A stretch of 64,000 nt of DNA from Blattamonas nauphoetae (GCA_033064195.1 JARBJD010000036.1:309294-373293); one strand, 5' to 3'; counted from the stretch's first letter, positions 11,146 to 24,690 are shown. Notes: generated by a model not told the origin, from the letters alone. Made by a program: numbers and translations.

Positions 11146-13302
11146 ATGGAGTCCATTCCATTATCTTCTATTCCACTTTTAATTAACAAGCGTTTCCGGC
11201 TTGACCCACGAAAGCAGATTGGAAAAGGAAGCTTTGGAATGATCTTTCTCGTCACAGACATCCAGACAAACAAAGATTACGCTGCAAAATTGGAAAAGAA
11301 AACTAAAAATGATTTGTTGAGCTATGAACACCATATCCTTTCCCAAATCCAATCTGAAACCGGATTCACGCGCGTTCAATTCTATGGAGAACAGGACGGA
11401 TTTCTCATTCTTATCTTTGACTTACTTGGGCGCAACCTCGAAGAGAGATTCGACTGCTGTAATCGAAGGTTCTCTATTGAAACGGTTGCCCACATTGGTA
11501 TCCAGTGTTTGACCCGTCTCGAGCAACTTCATCAAATGGGCTATTTGCATCGAGATATCAAACCAGAAAACTTTGTTTTCGGTCGGGACGACAAACTCCG
11601 CCAGGTATTTCTCATCGACTTCGGTCTGTCCAAACGATACGTTGATCGAAGTACTAAAGAGCATATACCATTCCGGACTGGAAAAAGCCTCACCGGAACT
11701 CCTCGGTATGCAACTATTCCCGCTCATCTGGGAGTTGAGCAAGGTCGACGTGATGATCTTGAGTCACTTGGGTATGTGCTCCTCTATTTTCTGAAGGGGA
11801 CACTCCCTTGGCAAGGTATCCGTTGCTCTGATGCTGAACGCAAGTATCGAATGATTTGCGAGCAAAAGATGCGAACTCCTATTGAACGACTCTGTTCACA
11901 CTGTCCAATGGAGCTAGTCACATACTTCACTTACACAATGAGTTTGCAGATGGCCACAGAACCAAACTATGGTTTTCTTCGAAATCTTCTGTTTCAGATG
12001 GCCCAAACAGATTCGATCCGTCGATCAAAACGCAATAAACCGCAGTACAGTACGCAGCAACATTTTCTATCGACGTACGAGTATGAATGGCTGGAAGGAA
12101 TGCCCTTGAAGCAAATCATGACCAGTGATCTTTCCGATGCATCATCAGATCCGCCGACCCTCCAGCCACCACCCAAATTTGCCAAAATACGTAAATTGGG
12201 CAGAGAATCTCCCGAACGCCGAACTCCGCGTCCCAACTCCAAGATTGCCAACAACAGTTCCTCAAACAATGGAGTGTCCAACCCAAATATATCTACACAG
12301 CAAGAACGAACTTATCTTCCCCGAATTCCACAGACAAATGTCATCACAAAAACTCAAACAAAACCCCAAAATCCCAACCATTCAGACAGCACCTCGAATC
12401 CACAAATGTCCCCAAATCCCTCTTTCACTCACCCAACATCCAGCAATACGTCGCTTCTCAAGCAAACACCAAGCGAAGTCCCCGTTGGATTCACGCTCAA
12501 CCGTCAAATACCAACGACCCCAGAAACTCCCCCAGGCGATAATGCCCTCCCATATCTACCCAAACTGGTTTACTCCGCTCAAAGACACTCTTCTCTTGAT
12601 TATTCATCACACGATCTCTTCCGTTCACGCCCATCGTCTCGATTGGCGATTCCATCCTGCAAAACCCCAACCCGCACATACTCTACACCCTCCTTTCGGA
12701 CACAGCCCTCCAACCAAGTTTCTGCTGAAGGAAGGCTGGAGCCGAACCGGGGGCAAACAAGTGGTCTTTCTTCTCCTCAAACTTCAAACACATCTCGTCG
12801 TGACACAACCCTCTCCTCACCTCGAAACTGGGACCATCCCCGTTCACCTGCCATCGTCCACAGGAACCTCATCTCACCGAAGCTTCCGCGACATGGCTCA
12901 ATGGAAGAAATCTCAAACAGGGGAGACCAACAACGACAACAGCGAACATTCATCATCGCAGCGAGTCCCGGTCCAGGAGAGATGGGGAGCTGCCTTGAGT
13001 ATCCATCGCCGAACCAGCCCTTCCACAACACCCTCTCTCCACACTCTTCTTTCTTATCTCCAATTGCCCACCAGGTCCACCGACCGTCTCTGCTCAAACG
13101 CAATCTCACTGCCACCACTATCACCCCTTTCGATTCGGAAGACTCGTTTGCCGATTCAGACACGGAATCGTCAATTCCAGATAATCCGCATGGCTCCATG
13201 CACTATTCGACATTCCGGAGGCCGTTCTTCCACCTCTCTCCCTCTTCATCAAGAAATGTCTTTGATGCTGTCGAGATAAATATTGGAGACAGTTCCAACT
13301 GA
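11146..13302 (+). CDS. Casein kinase 1 family Ser/Thr kinase with long disordered tail
   Basis: Single exon, 718 aa. The kinase domain (about residues 10-300) shows the CK1 pattern: IGKGSFG loop, catalytic HRDIKPENF, metal site LIDFGLSKRY, and the CK1-specific LTGTPRYATI plus GRRDDLESLGYVLLYF in place of the usual APE region. About 400 residues rich in Ser, Pro, Thr and Asn follow without recognisable domains. They resemble the regulatory, autophosphorylated tails of CK1 delta/epsilon or TTBK-like kinases but show no conserved tail motif. Substrate unknown. The gene is divergent from MCM2, with a 262-bp gap that probably holds both promoters. Confidence 0.9.
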   Translation: MESIPLSSIPLLINKRFRLDPRKQIGKGSFGMIFLVTDIQTNKDYAAKLEKKTKNDLLSYEHHILSQIQSETGFTRVQFYGEQDGFLILIFDLLGRNLEERFDCCNRRFSIETVAHIGIQCLTRLEQLHQMGYLHRDIKPENFVFGRDDKLRQVFLIDFGLSKRYVDRSTKEHIPFRTGKSLTGTPRYATIPAHLGVEQGRRDDLESLGYVLLYFLKGTLPWQGIRCSDAERKYRMICEQKMRTPIERLCSHCPMELVTYFTYTMSLQMATEPNYGFLRNLLFQMAQTDSIRRSKRNKPQYSTQQHFLSTYEYEWLEGMPLKQIMTSDLSDASSDPPTLQPPPKFAKIRKLGRESPERRTPRPNSKIANNSSSNNGVSNPNISTQQERTYLPRIPQTNVITKTQTKPQNPNHSDSTSNPQMSPNPSFTHPTSSNTSLLKQTPSEVPVGFTLNRQIPTTPETPPGDNALPYLPKLVYSAQRHSSLDYSSHDLFRSRPSSRLAIPSCKTPTRTYSTPSFRTQPSNQVSAEGRLEPNRGQTSGLSSPQTSNTSRRDTTLSSPRNWDHPRSPAIVHRNLISPKLPRHGSMEEISNRGDQQRQQRTFIIAASPGPGEMGSCLEYPSPNQPFHNTLSPHSSFLSPIAHQVHRPSLLKRNLTATTITPFDSEDSFADSDTESSIPDNPHGSMHYSTFRRPFFHLSPSSSRNVFDAVEINIGDSSN

Positions 13303-13576
13303 GATTTTTTTATTTTACGTCGTGTTGTATACTTCTGTTTTCCAACAGAAACATTTTCAGATTCTATGTTTATTTCGATTCACTGAATACAGAATTGTGA
13401 TTGATTCCTCTTCCAGCACAAAACTCATCTTTGGGATTAATCAAACCATGGCAAGGTAAAACAAATGAAACTGGAAATGAGGATATGAAGGGACACTGAA
13501 TAGCTCGCATCCTTTAACTGATTGTAATGAAGAAAAAGAAGCTGAAAGGTGAAAATGAGGAATCACAGAATGTCCG

Positions 13577-16500
13577 TTATTTTCTTTTGAACATCCGAGA
13601 GAACGGGTTGCGTGTCTTTTTCTGATCCTTCGATTGAGTGTACGTGATGATGTGCTCCTCCTCGGGACTTTCTTCCAGGGCTGGTGTCGAACTTTCTGAT
13701 CGCGGAGGAGCCTGGAGATGCGATGGTGGTGTTGGTTGAGACTGGACGGGTTTTGTGGGGGCTACTTGTGGAGTTGGCGTGTCGACGACGATGGTCGGGA
13801 GAGGCGGGGATTTCGGTGTTTGGACGGGTTGTCGAAGCTGCTTGCTCAGTTTGGGATCATATTTCTGAACAAGCTTGACGAGTTTTGTGTCGAGTTGGGT
13901 CTGCCCAGACTTAATCATTGCCAAATAGCGCTTTATCATTCCAGCCAGAGAATCCATCTCCTTGTCGAGAGTTTGAAGTATTTGGAGAGAAGTGTCATCG
14001 TCACTTCCCAACAATTGGCCCACGGCAAGAAGGCTTGCAGGGAGTTCATCGATCTCATCGTCCGTTGCGTCCACAGTCGCTCTCTCCAAAGCAAATGTCT
14101 GTGAAACGGGGAAGAACGATGTGTCTGTTTCTTCGTACTTGGCCAGCATGTAGTCTTCGTCCCCGTTGAGTTCGAGTTCGTTTCCTGCGTTTTTGTATTC
14201 GTACAGGTAAACGTAGAAGTGGAAGTAGCGCATCGGATCGTGCTCGTTTTCGCGATGTTTCTTGACGTCAATTCCGTTTTCGCCAAGAAACTCTGAACTA
14301 AGTCCACAAACGAAACAATTGCTTTCCAGCTGCTCGGTGGTCTTGGCTTCTTCTTCTCGAGTTTTTGAGAAAGTGTCGATGATGATACCAGACAAGATGT
14401 TGAACAGAATCAGCATAGTGATGATGTAGTTCAGGATGACGTAGATGAAGGAGTAAATCCGAGCCCCCCAAGAATTGCCGACATCCGATTCGCCATAAAG
14501 GGACCTCCACATCAACCATTCACCCTGTGTCGGGAACTGGCCGATCAACGCGATCACACATGTTGTGAGTGATGCGCAGACCTGGTTATCTGGTGTTGGT
14601 GGACGGCTTTCGTCGTAAAGAAAGATCTTTGAGAATGAGACTGTAGCCCAAACAGCGAAGAAGAACAAAACTGCGATAAATACTGTTCCGGTCATCAGAA
14701 GTTGGCGAGCACTTGACGAGATCGAATGGAGAGCATCCATCATGATTTTGTTTTGAGAGAAGATGTCAAACAGAAGGATCGAGTGGAAGATCGGATGAAA
14801 CCATTGCCCGATGATAGCCGATCCGACAAAGAGGAGCGTGAGGTAGAGGTTTGACTGAAGAAAGAGCGACATGAGCCACGTTATGCCTCTCGTGATTGCA
14901 TTTGGCTTGTAGTTTGGATCTCGCAGCTTTTTCTTTCGAACCCTTCGCACATATCGTTGCTGAGCGATGACTGAAAACTCCAAAAAGAACCGGAAAACGA
15001 GAAGGGCGAGAGACAGAACAATCGAAGCTATACTCAGGCCCAGTTTGATGTTCGGCCAGAAAGAAACCTGAAGGAGTGAAGGGATTGCGTCTTCCAAAAC
15101 CATCATCACATTTAGTGCCAGCGAGACAAGATTCATGATGATTCGAACGAAGGCCATCATCCCCGTTCGCAGGATCCCCAACCGAAGATAAGTGAAGAAG
15201 CGGCCGATGCCGTAAAAGAAACCTTTGAAAAAGCGAACCAACGCACTGGTTCGAGTGTCGTCAATAGAAAAGTACTCGTCCTTCTCAGAAAGATCGCCAT
15301 CGAGCTGTTTGGAGAGAACAGACACAACACGCGTCTCAGCATTTTTTGTGGCGGAGGGCTGTGTGTGAGAGAGCTTGTATCGAAGATGGTTGATCTCTCG
15401 GTACTCTTCACAGAGTTCCTGGTATTTCTTGTGTGTCTCGGTGATTGTGCCAGAGCCACTGTCGTAGAGCATCTTGTATTGGTCATCCTTTTTCAACTCG
15501 GAAGAGACTGGATTGAGCGGGAAGTATATCCGTTGGAGGATGCCGTCTCGGACGATCTCGATGGACGAAATTGCTTGGCTGAAGTATGATGTGATCTCAG
15601 GAGGGAGAGTCTCGATGCATAGACTTCTAAAATTGGGCTGTGTCAAGCTGAGATGTTTTTCTGTGGCATCCTGTGAAAGAAGAGCTGTTGAGTCCTCCTT
15701 CTGCGCACCTGTATCACGAAGAGCATTCTCTTGATGCCCGAGCTGCTCTTCAGATGCGAGTTCTTTTCCGTCGTCGAGAAGTTTGTGGAAAATGAAGAGT
15801 TTTGTTGCTTCTGATTTCAAGTCACGATGAAGTCTCCAGTGTCTCCCTGAGGCCACTTTCTTGTCCTGAAGGAGAACATACTGTATGATGAGACGAGCGT
15901 TGAGAACCATTTCGATTGTTGGATCGTTCTGAAGTTCTTTCGAATTCATCCGTCCAATTGGTCCCTCCAGGCAGGCAAGGGCAAGAGTGATGGCGGCTGC
16001 ATGGAGTTCCCGTTCCGTGAAAGACGATCTCAAGATCCGAAATGCCATGTTCTCTTTATTGAGTTTTTTGTAAGGTGAATCGTCATTTGGGTGGCTCTTC
16101 TCATCGAGCCTCTGGAGGTGTTTCAAGAGATCTTCGCTTGGTTCAAAGATTGGATTCCCATCCTCTGACATTTTGACCATCACTGAAAAGTCGCCCTGCA
16201 TTTGGAACAGGCGGATGAGAGTGTTCCGTCCTTCCTCTGTATCAGTGATTTCCTGCTGGTTCTGATGACATGGGCCTTGCAGTGCTTCTGTGAGTGTTCT
16301 GATGACGATTGTGATGTGGATCAGCCATCTCTGCGTGCCTCGTCGATCGAGCTTGCTTGATATTCCTGATTCAAGTTCGGCAAGACTGTTGGGGATCATC
16401 GGTGGGATCAGAAGTCCAAGATATCTCACAATGAGACCGATAATATCAATGGAAGAGTTCGATTGTTCCCGAAAGATGTTCTGAGATGTGATGTTGTGTC

Positions 16501-19500
16501 CTTCGCATAGCTGTTGGATGAAGGAGAGCGCACTTTCAATGGTGATGACTTCCTTTGAGATCCCTTCAAACGAGATCATCTGTGAGATATCCTGCTTGGA
16601 GTGCCGTGGATTGGCAGAGATTCCACGCTCCCACCATGGACAACTTTGGTGGACACGGATGTGTGACTCCAGCAACCGTTTGAGAGAAAGAAGGAGGCCG
16701 ATTGGTTTGGTGTCGTTCTTTTTGAGATCTTCAGCTCCACCATAGAACGGGAAGGACTGCAGGATAGCAGCAAGTTTTGACTTCTGGGAAGTGTTGACTG
16801 TGATTTCATAATCTTCTGGACATGACAGAGGTTGGATGTTGTGAGACGTCGAAAGAAGAGTCATGAAATCGTTTCCTTTATTCTGAAGAACACTTCGGAT
16901 CACTTCTTTCGTTGAGCGCGACGGGAGCTGGAAGAGTGTTTCGATCTCTCTTTGTTTTCGTTCTTCCTGCAAGAATGCTTGCGACAGCTCGATGTCTGTT
17001 GCTTGAGGGACGTGTTCTGACGCTTCTCCCCTGCTCGCCAGATCTTCGTCATTGACCAGTGGTGGTTCTTCTGTGATTTCAAGATCGCCCTGAAGAGCGC
17101 TGAGAGTTACTTCCTGCACATTCACGTTTCCATCGCGGAGGAGAGCCTCAAGAACTCGCATCCGACTTGCATCAACCTTTGGCCCACTCTTGGCGTCCAT
17201 CAGAACGACTGCTGCAGCTGCTCCGTTGGCTGATGAATAGCATTGCCATTCGTACAAGTCTTCGTCTCGTTTCTTTTCTGTCTTTTCTCGAAGTCTCTCC
17301 GCTTTTTTTGGATTTCGCTCGTCGACAAGTGAGTCGATGGGTGGGGAGACGAAGAGAGTAAGAAAGTCCAGGATGTCGAGAAGAAGTTGGGAATTCGTTG
17401 GAGGGATGTCTGACGTCATGACAGATAGTGCTCTTGACGACCGCATGAGAGTGTAGTCTGACAGCGACACAATCATCACCATCTGCTCGTTTTGTGTTGC
17501 GGCCCGTTGGTTCATCATCTGCTTCATTTTGATCTGAGGATACACCAGCACATTTGTGATGTGTTTGTATATTCTCGTGCTTTGTCGTCCCATTTCAACC
17601 AACGTCTGAAACGATTTGTATCGTGTTCTTTTCATCTGACCAGACAGTTGGACCTTCATCTCGTGGCAGAAGCTGAGCCAGATTCCTTCCACACTCTTCG
17701 GATCGTCGATGATGAGGGTCTTTTCTGCGTGTGCTCCTGCTTGAACTGGGGCAACAGTGTCAACTACATCACTTTTTCCAATCACACGATTGATCTGGAC
17801 TCGAAGAGACTGAATACTGTCAACTAACTTCGAATTTGTGACGATCTTGCTCATGGAGCGGAGGGAGTCATTGAGGGTTTTGCAGTTTGTTTTGATGGTC
17901 TCCTTCTGTTCGAGTGTCCAGAATGACTTGTCATACAAGCGAATGTATGGCTCGATGGCAGGAATGAGGTAGTCGCTCAGAAGTGACATGTGTGACGTGA
18001 CTCCCTTCAGTTGGATGATATAGTCAATGCAATGGTTCAATGTGTGTGCTGTTCGAATGAGAATGTCCTTGTCTTCAGTGTGTCGATGGTCGAGATGTGG
18101 GTCGAGGTACGCAGTGCTCATGAGTGAGAGAAGAGCCTTCAGAAGTTCCAATTTCTCGGTCTGCTGCATCGTCATTTTCGTTATGACTTTTTGGATGGTG
18201 GCGAGAGGGAAGATGAGTGTGATGTATTCTGCTCCTTCAGAAAAACCACCCACACACATCGCTGTGAGGAGCTTGATCAGAGCAATGTGATAATCCGCGT
18301 TGGGATCAACCTGAGCGCGCTGACGAGCATTTTGGTGGATGATGTCGCATTGTTTGAAGGCGTGGATTCTGGCGAGGACGAGTTGGCGGTACCCGACTGA
18401 CGATCTGAAGAAGTGCAGAGTGGCTTGTTGGATCTGGACACGCGGCGTTCCGTTTGAAGAGTGGCAGAGACTGGAGAGGATCATGCAATACTTCGATGCA
18501 CATTTCGGAAGTGGGTTCGTTGAGATGCGCTCAAAGATTCGGACAATTGAACTGTCCGAGATCTTGTGTGAAGAATTTGAGGATTGCGAAGTGGTCCTTT
18601 CGTCGGACTGGGGGTTTTCGTTTCCAAGTTGAAACATTGAGAGAGATGCTGTGTTGAACACTTCGCAGAGGACTTGCTCAATCTTGATTTCAACAGGAAC
18701 GAGATCGATGAGAAGCGGGATGAATGGGACGATGAACTGGGAGTCCTGCATTTCATCGGTGATGAAGAGACGAATGCCGGACACAAGAAGTTGGAAGAGT
18801 GGGCGAAGCTCGGGTGAATACGGGATGGAGAGGAGCGTGCAGAATTGATGAGGGAGTTTGACGAGGAAGGAGAGCTCCATGACAGCTGGTCTAGCAGGCG
18901 ACGAGAGGTTAAGTGCCGACTTCACCACCATGTCGAGAGGAGCTTGGATCTCGCGATCTCTCGACGTGGGTGGCTTGGCGCCTCTCAGAAAATGGAGATA
19001 CTCCGCGACTTGGAGGGTGCACAGTTCATACACGTCTTCCGGCTGAAGTGTCGTTGATGTTGCAGATGAGTACGACGATGATGACTGTTTTTTGGTTGCG
19101 CCGGTTCCAATGTCTGTGAGGCCTTTGATGAAGTGAGGTGTTGAGAGGATCTTCCCAAGTCTGACGACCTTTTTCCAATCGTCCGCAGTTCCATCTCTTG
19201 CGGCGAGGGTGGTGTGTTTCAATTGATTGAAAAGAGCTCGGAGAGGGTTAGTTGTCGTAAAGTGGAGTTGCAGTCCAAGCCGATTGAGGTCGAGAGACGA
19301 TGAAAGCAAAAGGCGTTCAACGGCAGGTTGGAAAGACCCTGCCAAGTCGGTGATCGATTCTCGCTGGACAACTCCAACAACTGTCTTGATGAGTGAAGGG
19401 GTCACAAGATCCTTCCCTTCCAAAGCAACTGTGTCGTCGTCATCTCCAACTGCATCATTGTCGTCGTTTGTCTTGGCACTTTTGCAGAGACGGAAGACTT

Positions 19501-22500
19501 CACGGATTCTGTTGTTGGAGTATTGTTTTTCAATCAGAAAGAATAGTTGGGCGATGTTAGCTTTGAGTGAGTCGACTGAGTTTTGGAGCATTTGGGGAAG
19601 CGGTTTTCGATAATTCTCGTTTGGTTCGAGTGAGGAGTCCTTCCCTTTCGACCGAGATCCTTCTTTTGTCGGCTTGTGATTCGGCTTTGCATGTCCAAAA
19701 TCAGTGAGGTCGATGTACTCGAGGACGTTGTTGGAGGTGTAGATGCGAGGCGTGCGTTCTTGTTGAATCGTTTTCTGCTTGGAAAAGAGCCCAGTCTTCA
19801 CTTTAATCTCGTCAGGACGCTGCTTGATTTCGTTTCGTGTCCGCGGAGAATAATCATCGACCAGGAAAAGGCGAAGTTGATGAAAGATGGTCTTCTTTTC
19901 AGCCGGGTCCAATGAGTCCAACGAACACTGACGATCTCGAAGAAGTCGTGTCACATTCACAAGACAATGATCAGTGAAGAGGAGTTCAGACTCGATCGAA
20001 CTCACGATTGTGTTTGACTGGAACATTTCCTTGCCCTGCTGCTGTTGTGTTTCATCCTCCACAATGTGATAGATTGAATGGCGGATATTGCCAATGACGC
20101 GGCACAATGCCTGGAATGATTGGACTCTGGTTTTCTGTTCATCAGAAACAGGAGTTTTCGCGTTCTGACCTGGCTTCTTCTTCACAGACGTGTCGTTCCA
20201 GAAGAGAATGGGCAGATCCGAATTCTGGTCGAACAGGTCGGAGTCGTTCGTGTCACCAGAGACAAAGGCAAGTGGGTCCGTTCGCTGGTCTGTCTGCTTC
20301 TGCAAATCCGGGTTGTTCTTGTTGTGATGATCGATGTACAAACTGGACAGAAGTTGGGAGGCTTTTGTGCGGATGTGGATGGGATAGAACTTGTCTTCTG
20401 TTCCCCGTTGGGACGAGATGATTGGGAGAAGCATTCCTGCCGAGAACAGCTCCCTGACTTTGTTGACAACACTGGGAACGCCGGTGAGAGAGAGGAAGAT
20501 CGCGAAGGTGGAGAACCGAGAAAGGATGATCGAGATGAGATGGCGTGGTCCGCCGATGAGGTTATCTTCCAGTTTTGGTGCGGTTCCGAAGTCGGAGGAG
20601 AACGAGAGGGAGAACTTCTTGGACGACGGATCAACATAGTCTTGGAAGAGCGGAGAGACAAGGCTTTGCGAAGTGGCCTTGCAGAGGGTGCGGAAGGAGT
20701 AGAAAGAGCCGGCAACGACAGGAGCAAGGATCTCCGAGTAGTGATAGCGAGAGGCTTCCCGCTGGGAGGAGCTTGTGTTGATGGTGCTCTTGTTTCGGAT
20801 GGGGATGAGGAGCAGTTCGGAGTAGAAGTGAAAGAGCTCCTTCATGTTGTCGAAGCTTGAGTATTGTTGAGGAAGAACGATTTCGACTTGTGTCTTGAGA
20901 ACGTCGTCTCCAGTGTTGCCGTAGAACGACTCTTCCTCATCACGGACCTGTTCCTCTTGGTCGTTAATCTCAGTCTCCCTCGTGTGGGATTCGCTGGTCT
21001 TCTCGCTGAGTTCTTTCTTCCTTGATTTAATGCAGCCTGCGACAAAGAAGCCCTGCTTGAAAAGAGTAATGCTGTGCGAGAATTCTTCTGACTTTTGATG
21101 AATGAGGACACGATCGGTGCAGATTGACATGAGGCAGAACATCGTCTTTTGGAGGAGAGCAGCGACGAACGAATGGATGCTTGATGTCCACTCATCCACC
21201 AAGAGGAGCGCGGAATTCGCCTCCTCCTGCGCATGCGTCGCAAAGTAGCACATTCCGGGGAAGAGAAGCGTGATGAGGCTTGTCATCCGATTCAGGAACT
21301 CGAGGACCGTCTGTGCTCTGACTTGCTCCGAAGAGAGGTACGACGCAAGAAGAAGATCCAGGAACGACGGGAACAGAATGAAGTAGCTCGGAAAGTTGTA
21401 CAGATCTTTCCATCCGACCTTCCAATAGCTTGAGGCGTCCATTTTTCCTTTGGTGAAGTCGAGCAGAGACAAGACGGGGTCTCGCACTTCGTTTTCGGCT
21501 GGCTGGATTGTGTTGGGGAGGAAGAAGGTGGCGTCCACTTCGATGTCGGAGGAGTATGACTCCGAGTTCATCGATCCGAGCAACTCAATCTCGTCGAGCA
21601 GCTTGTTGAAATGGGGGAACACAACCATAGCTGTGGTCTCGTTGCCGATGCAAAGATGAGTCAGACAGCGAAAGCTGATTTTGAAGAAGAACATCATCGC
21701 GTTGGTCACGTTGGCGTCTGGAAAGACGTGTGTTTCAGGTGTGTCGGGATGGTACACATTTGGGTAGTAGAGAGATGAGTTGGGATTTGTGTCGGTGATG
21801 TGGGAGAGGATGAAGACGAGATCAGTGTGCACTCCGAGTTCAATTAGGCACCTTTGTCTCTCTGAAAAGGGGAACGAGCGAGAGGAGATCGAAGGTGCGA
21901 GACATGACGAAATTTTGGGGCCTTGTTCCAGAAGTGTGATATCGTCTTGAAGTTGGGAGTGTGGTTTGATTTGGTGAAGCTGTTGAGTGGTGAAGAAAGT
22001 CTCGAAGTCTGGGACTGTGCAAGTTGGGGAGAGGAACGACAGAAGACGGGCAACAAGGATACTCAGTTGTGGGAGAGACTCAATCACAGCGATTGGGTGG
22101 AAGGTGGAAGTCTTTTGGGAGACAGTGGAAGAGTACAGCAGTGACTTGATGTTCCGAAGACGGTGGACGATGGGGATGGCCTCGTAGTAAAGAGAGAGCC
22201 ACGACTCCTTGACGGGGTAGACGTTGATGGGGAGGCAGTGGTGTTGGACTGGCGAGTAGTCTGGCGAGGTTGAGGAGGGAATGGAGGGATGGTTGGGAGG
22301 GAAGGCGAGAGAGAGGGACCCCTCCTTTGGTTCTGATCCGGGCAGTCGGATGGTGGATTTGAATGCGGACCCATTCTCGCCTGGGAGCGACGGCGAGAAT
22401 GCGATGAGCTGGCCAGTGTCCCTGTGCTTCAGCCCGAAGGAGTGTGACATCGAGACAGGAAGGCCGTTCAGAGAGGCAAGGGAAGTGATGTTGATGTAGG

Positions 22501-23853
22501 ACCCATCGTCGGCCTTCGTCATTGTTGTCAAATTGTCAGACGAGGTGATGTATGGGACGACGGTCCAGACAGTGTCCGAAGGGAGGGGGAGATGCTCGAT
22601 GAACGAGCGGGGCGGGATGAAAGAAAGGAGTTGAGGAAGCTCATCTGATGTCTTCTGTGGCTTTCCATCGTCTGGAAGTGTCAGCCCAAGTTCGACCTTT
22701 TTCCGTTCGTCTGCTTTCTTCTGATAAGTGATTTCGTCAAACGAAAGATAGTATCCGCTCTCCAAGTGTCGAATATGGATATCGCAACCATACCGGAGTG
22801 CATTTTTATATTTAAAATCATGAGGGAGGATCACAGAAGATGAATCCTGAGCATTTTCCAGGACAAAAACATCGGCAAAACGAAATGGAAGTTCCCAGTT
22901 GTTTTCGTTTAGTACCGACTGTGTTGCAACCTGGTTAAGTGAGGTGACTTTCGAAAAGTATGGATTGGAATTTATCACCTCTTGAGCATTTGCAGTGAGG
23001 AGAGATCTGATTTGGTCAAAAACAATTGTGACTGCAGTTCCTAGGACGACAGAGTCCGGTGATGAGTTCGATGCATGGAGCGATAAATGCCATGAACATT
23101 CTTCATGAGAGAGCTCCAAAGGATATATTGTATTACTTTGATGAAAATCCTGTTTGTCAATGACGTATCTTGTTGTCACATTTGACGTTGGATCTTTTGA
23201 AAGAGAAAAATCAGGCTACACGAACATGATGAAAATTGACAAAAGAAACAGATAGGAAGAGGCCAGTTCCTAGGTGTCGTAGGAAAAGACGTTCGCTTGA
23301 CGAGATGGGATGACCGTGCTTGATTTGGTCATTTGTTGGAATCAGTTCCCAAATTGAATCTGAAAAGTTAAAAAGAACACAAAAAGGACCAACTTTCTCG
23401 ATTTGATGGGACAATTTGCGCAAGGTATGGAACGATAGACCCTGTGATTTGGTGGAGTGACGTATCTCGAGCAGAAAGATACAATCCATCCACAAATGAC
23501 TATGAAAATGTGAAAATTGAATGTAAAGGTGACCTTTATCCTCAAAGAGATTCCGTGATAAACTTGTTTTGCATGAGTCTGTCTAAAACGGCGGACGAAG
23601 ATGAGCAACAAATATCGAGATAAGTTCAAAAGAAAGAAGCAAACTGTTGTTCCATTTCGACTTGAGGATCAATCGGCTCCAGAATCCAATGGCGAGTTTT
23701 CGCATCTGCAAGACTTGTCGATGGTAGCGAATCATTGGCTGAGATCAGAGAAGCTATAGCTCCAGAACTGTCCAAATAATAACTTTGTGAAGAACTGGGG
23801 ACGGAGAATGAGAAAGTGACGACAGAATTAAGATTAATCCAGCCGTCATTCAT
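13577..23853 (-). CDS. ITPR-like: Inositol 1,4,5-trisphosphate receptor-like Ca2+ release channel
   Basis: Very large ER-type channel. One exon (13577 to about 23210) carries 3,200+ aa, and short introns upstream add N-terminal MIR-like pieces back to an ATG at 23853; one 34-nt intron and junctions such as FLS/PDFSL keep phase. N-terminal MIR-type beta-trefoil sequence lies up to about residue 330 (for example RHLESGYYLSF). Helical RIH/RIH-associated-like solenoids fill the middle, and about six TM segments lie at about 15.3-14.4 kb. After the last TM (ILFNILSGIIIDTFS) comes the IP3R/RyR zinc-binding signature CFVCGL...HRENEH. The tail is Pro-rich. The pore loop reads GQFPTQGEW where IP3R and RyR have GGGVGD or GGGIGD, so ion selectivity may differ. 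Exact N-terminal exon limits are inferred. Confidence 0.83.
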
Positions 23854-24042
23854 TGAGACAGAAGGCGAAGTTGAGGAAAAAATGGCGACTTGATCGAAAA
23901 GAATGGTCGAGTTCAAAATTACATCTGGAGATTCGGACCAGTGAACAATCAAAAAGACAAAAAAACATTTCAGATTATGCGGTGAAGTGAAGCAGGTTGA
24001 GAAAAAAAGAATGAAAACAAGAATTGAGTGAAAGTCGAAGAC

Positions 24043-24690
24043 TTAAGAAGTAGGAGTCTCAATCATTCGGAAAGTTCCAAACTGGACACCTAAAGTGGAC
24101 TGATGTGCATCAGGTATCAAGATAAGTGTCTCCAAGAAAGGTTTCTTTCTCTCTCCCTCAAACTGGACTGTTCCACGAATCGTCAGTTGTAGAGCAATCC
24201 ACTGATAGTTTTGGTCTTAAGAACGATAATAAAGAAAACAATCGGTAATAATCAAATGAACGAACCGAAGATGGGTTGTGAATCGAAGGAGAAGAGGTCA
24301 TGTTTCGAAGGTGGAAGTGTTGAAAGAAGGGAAGGAATATCACAACGATCATTAGGAAACGAATTTCCTCGAAAAAAATAATGACTTCCAGGAGCGAACA
24401 AAGATTTGAGTTGCTGTGAGACAAGACGAGTAGACGATGTGGAGACAGGGTATGTGTCAAGTAAAATCAGAGAGTGGAATAATCAGAGATGTTGTCATAA
24501 CGAAATGAAAGATACCTCGCGGTTTGCATCATATAAATTGTAAAATTGTAGGATAAATTCACTTCCCAGCTGACATGACTCATTGACCTTCTCCAAGATA
24601 ACTAAAGAAGGAATGGGAATAAAACATGGAAAAAATGGAAATCATACGTTGATTTGCTTGTTGGTTCTGTATTGGCTGCGAAATATCCAT
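24043..24690 (-). CDS. NXT/p15-like mRNA export cofactor (NTF2 fold)
   Basis: Four exons fit in phase: 24648-24690, 24516-24601, 24266-24413 and 24043-24215, for 149 aa (human NXT1 140 aa). The protein reads as a single NTF2-like domain: an N-terminal helix with FILQFYNLYDANRE, FFRGNSF (NXT: VWNGNAV), LLSTLPPSKHDL (NXT: FEMLPSSEFQ), DSQPIF (NXT: DCQPVH) and GTVQFEGERKKPF (NXT: GSVKFEGNKQRDF). The last two make NXT/p15 a better fit than NTF2. The family dimerises with NXF1/TAP to export mRNA through nuclear pores. It lies upstream of the channel gene on the same strand and is separated from the plus-strand gene by about 170 bp. None of its exons is long enough to stand out as an open frame. 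Confidence 0.78.
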
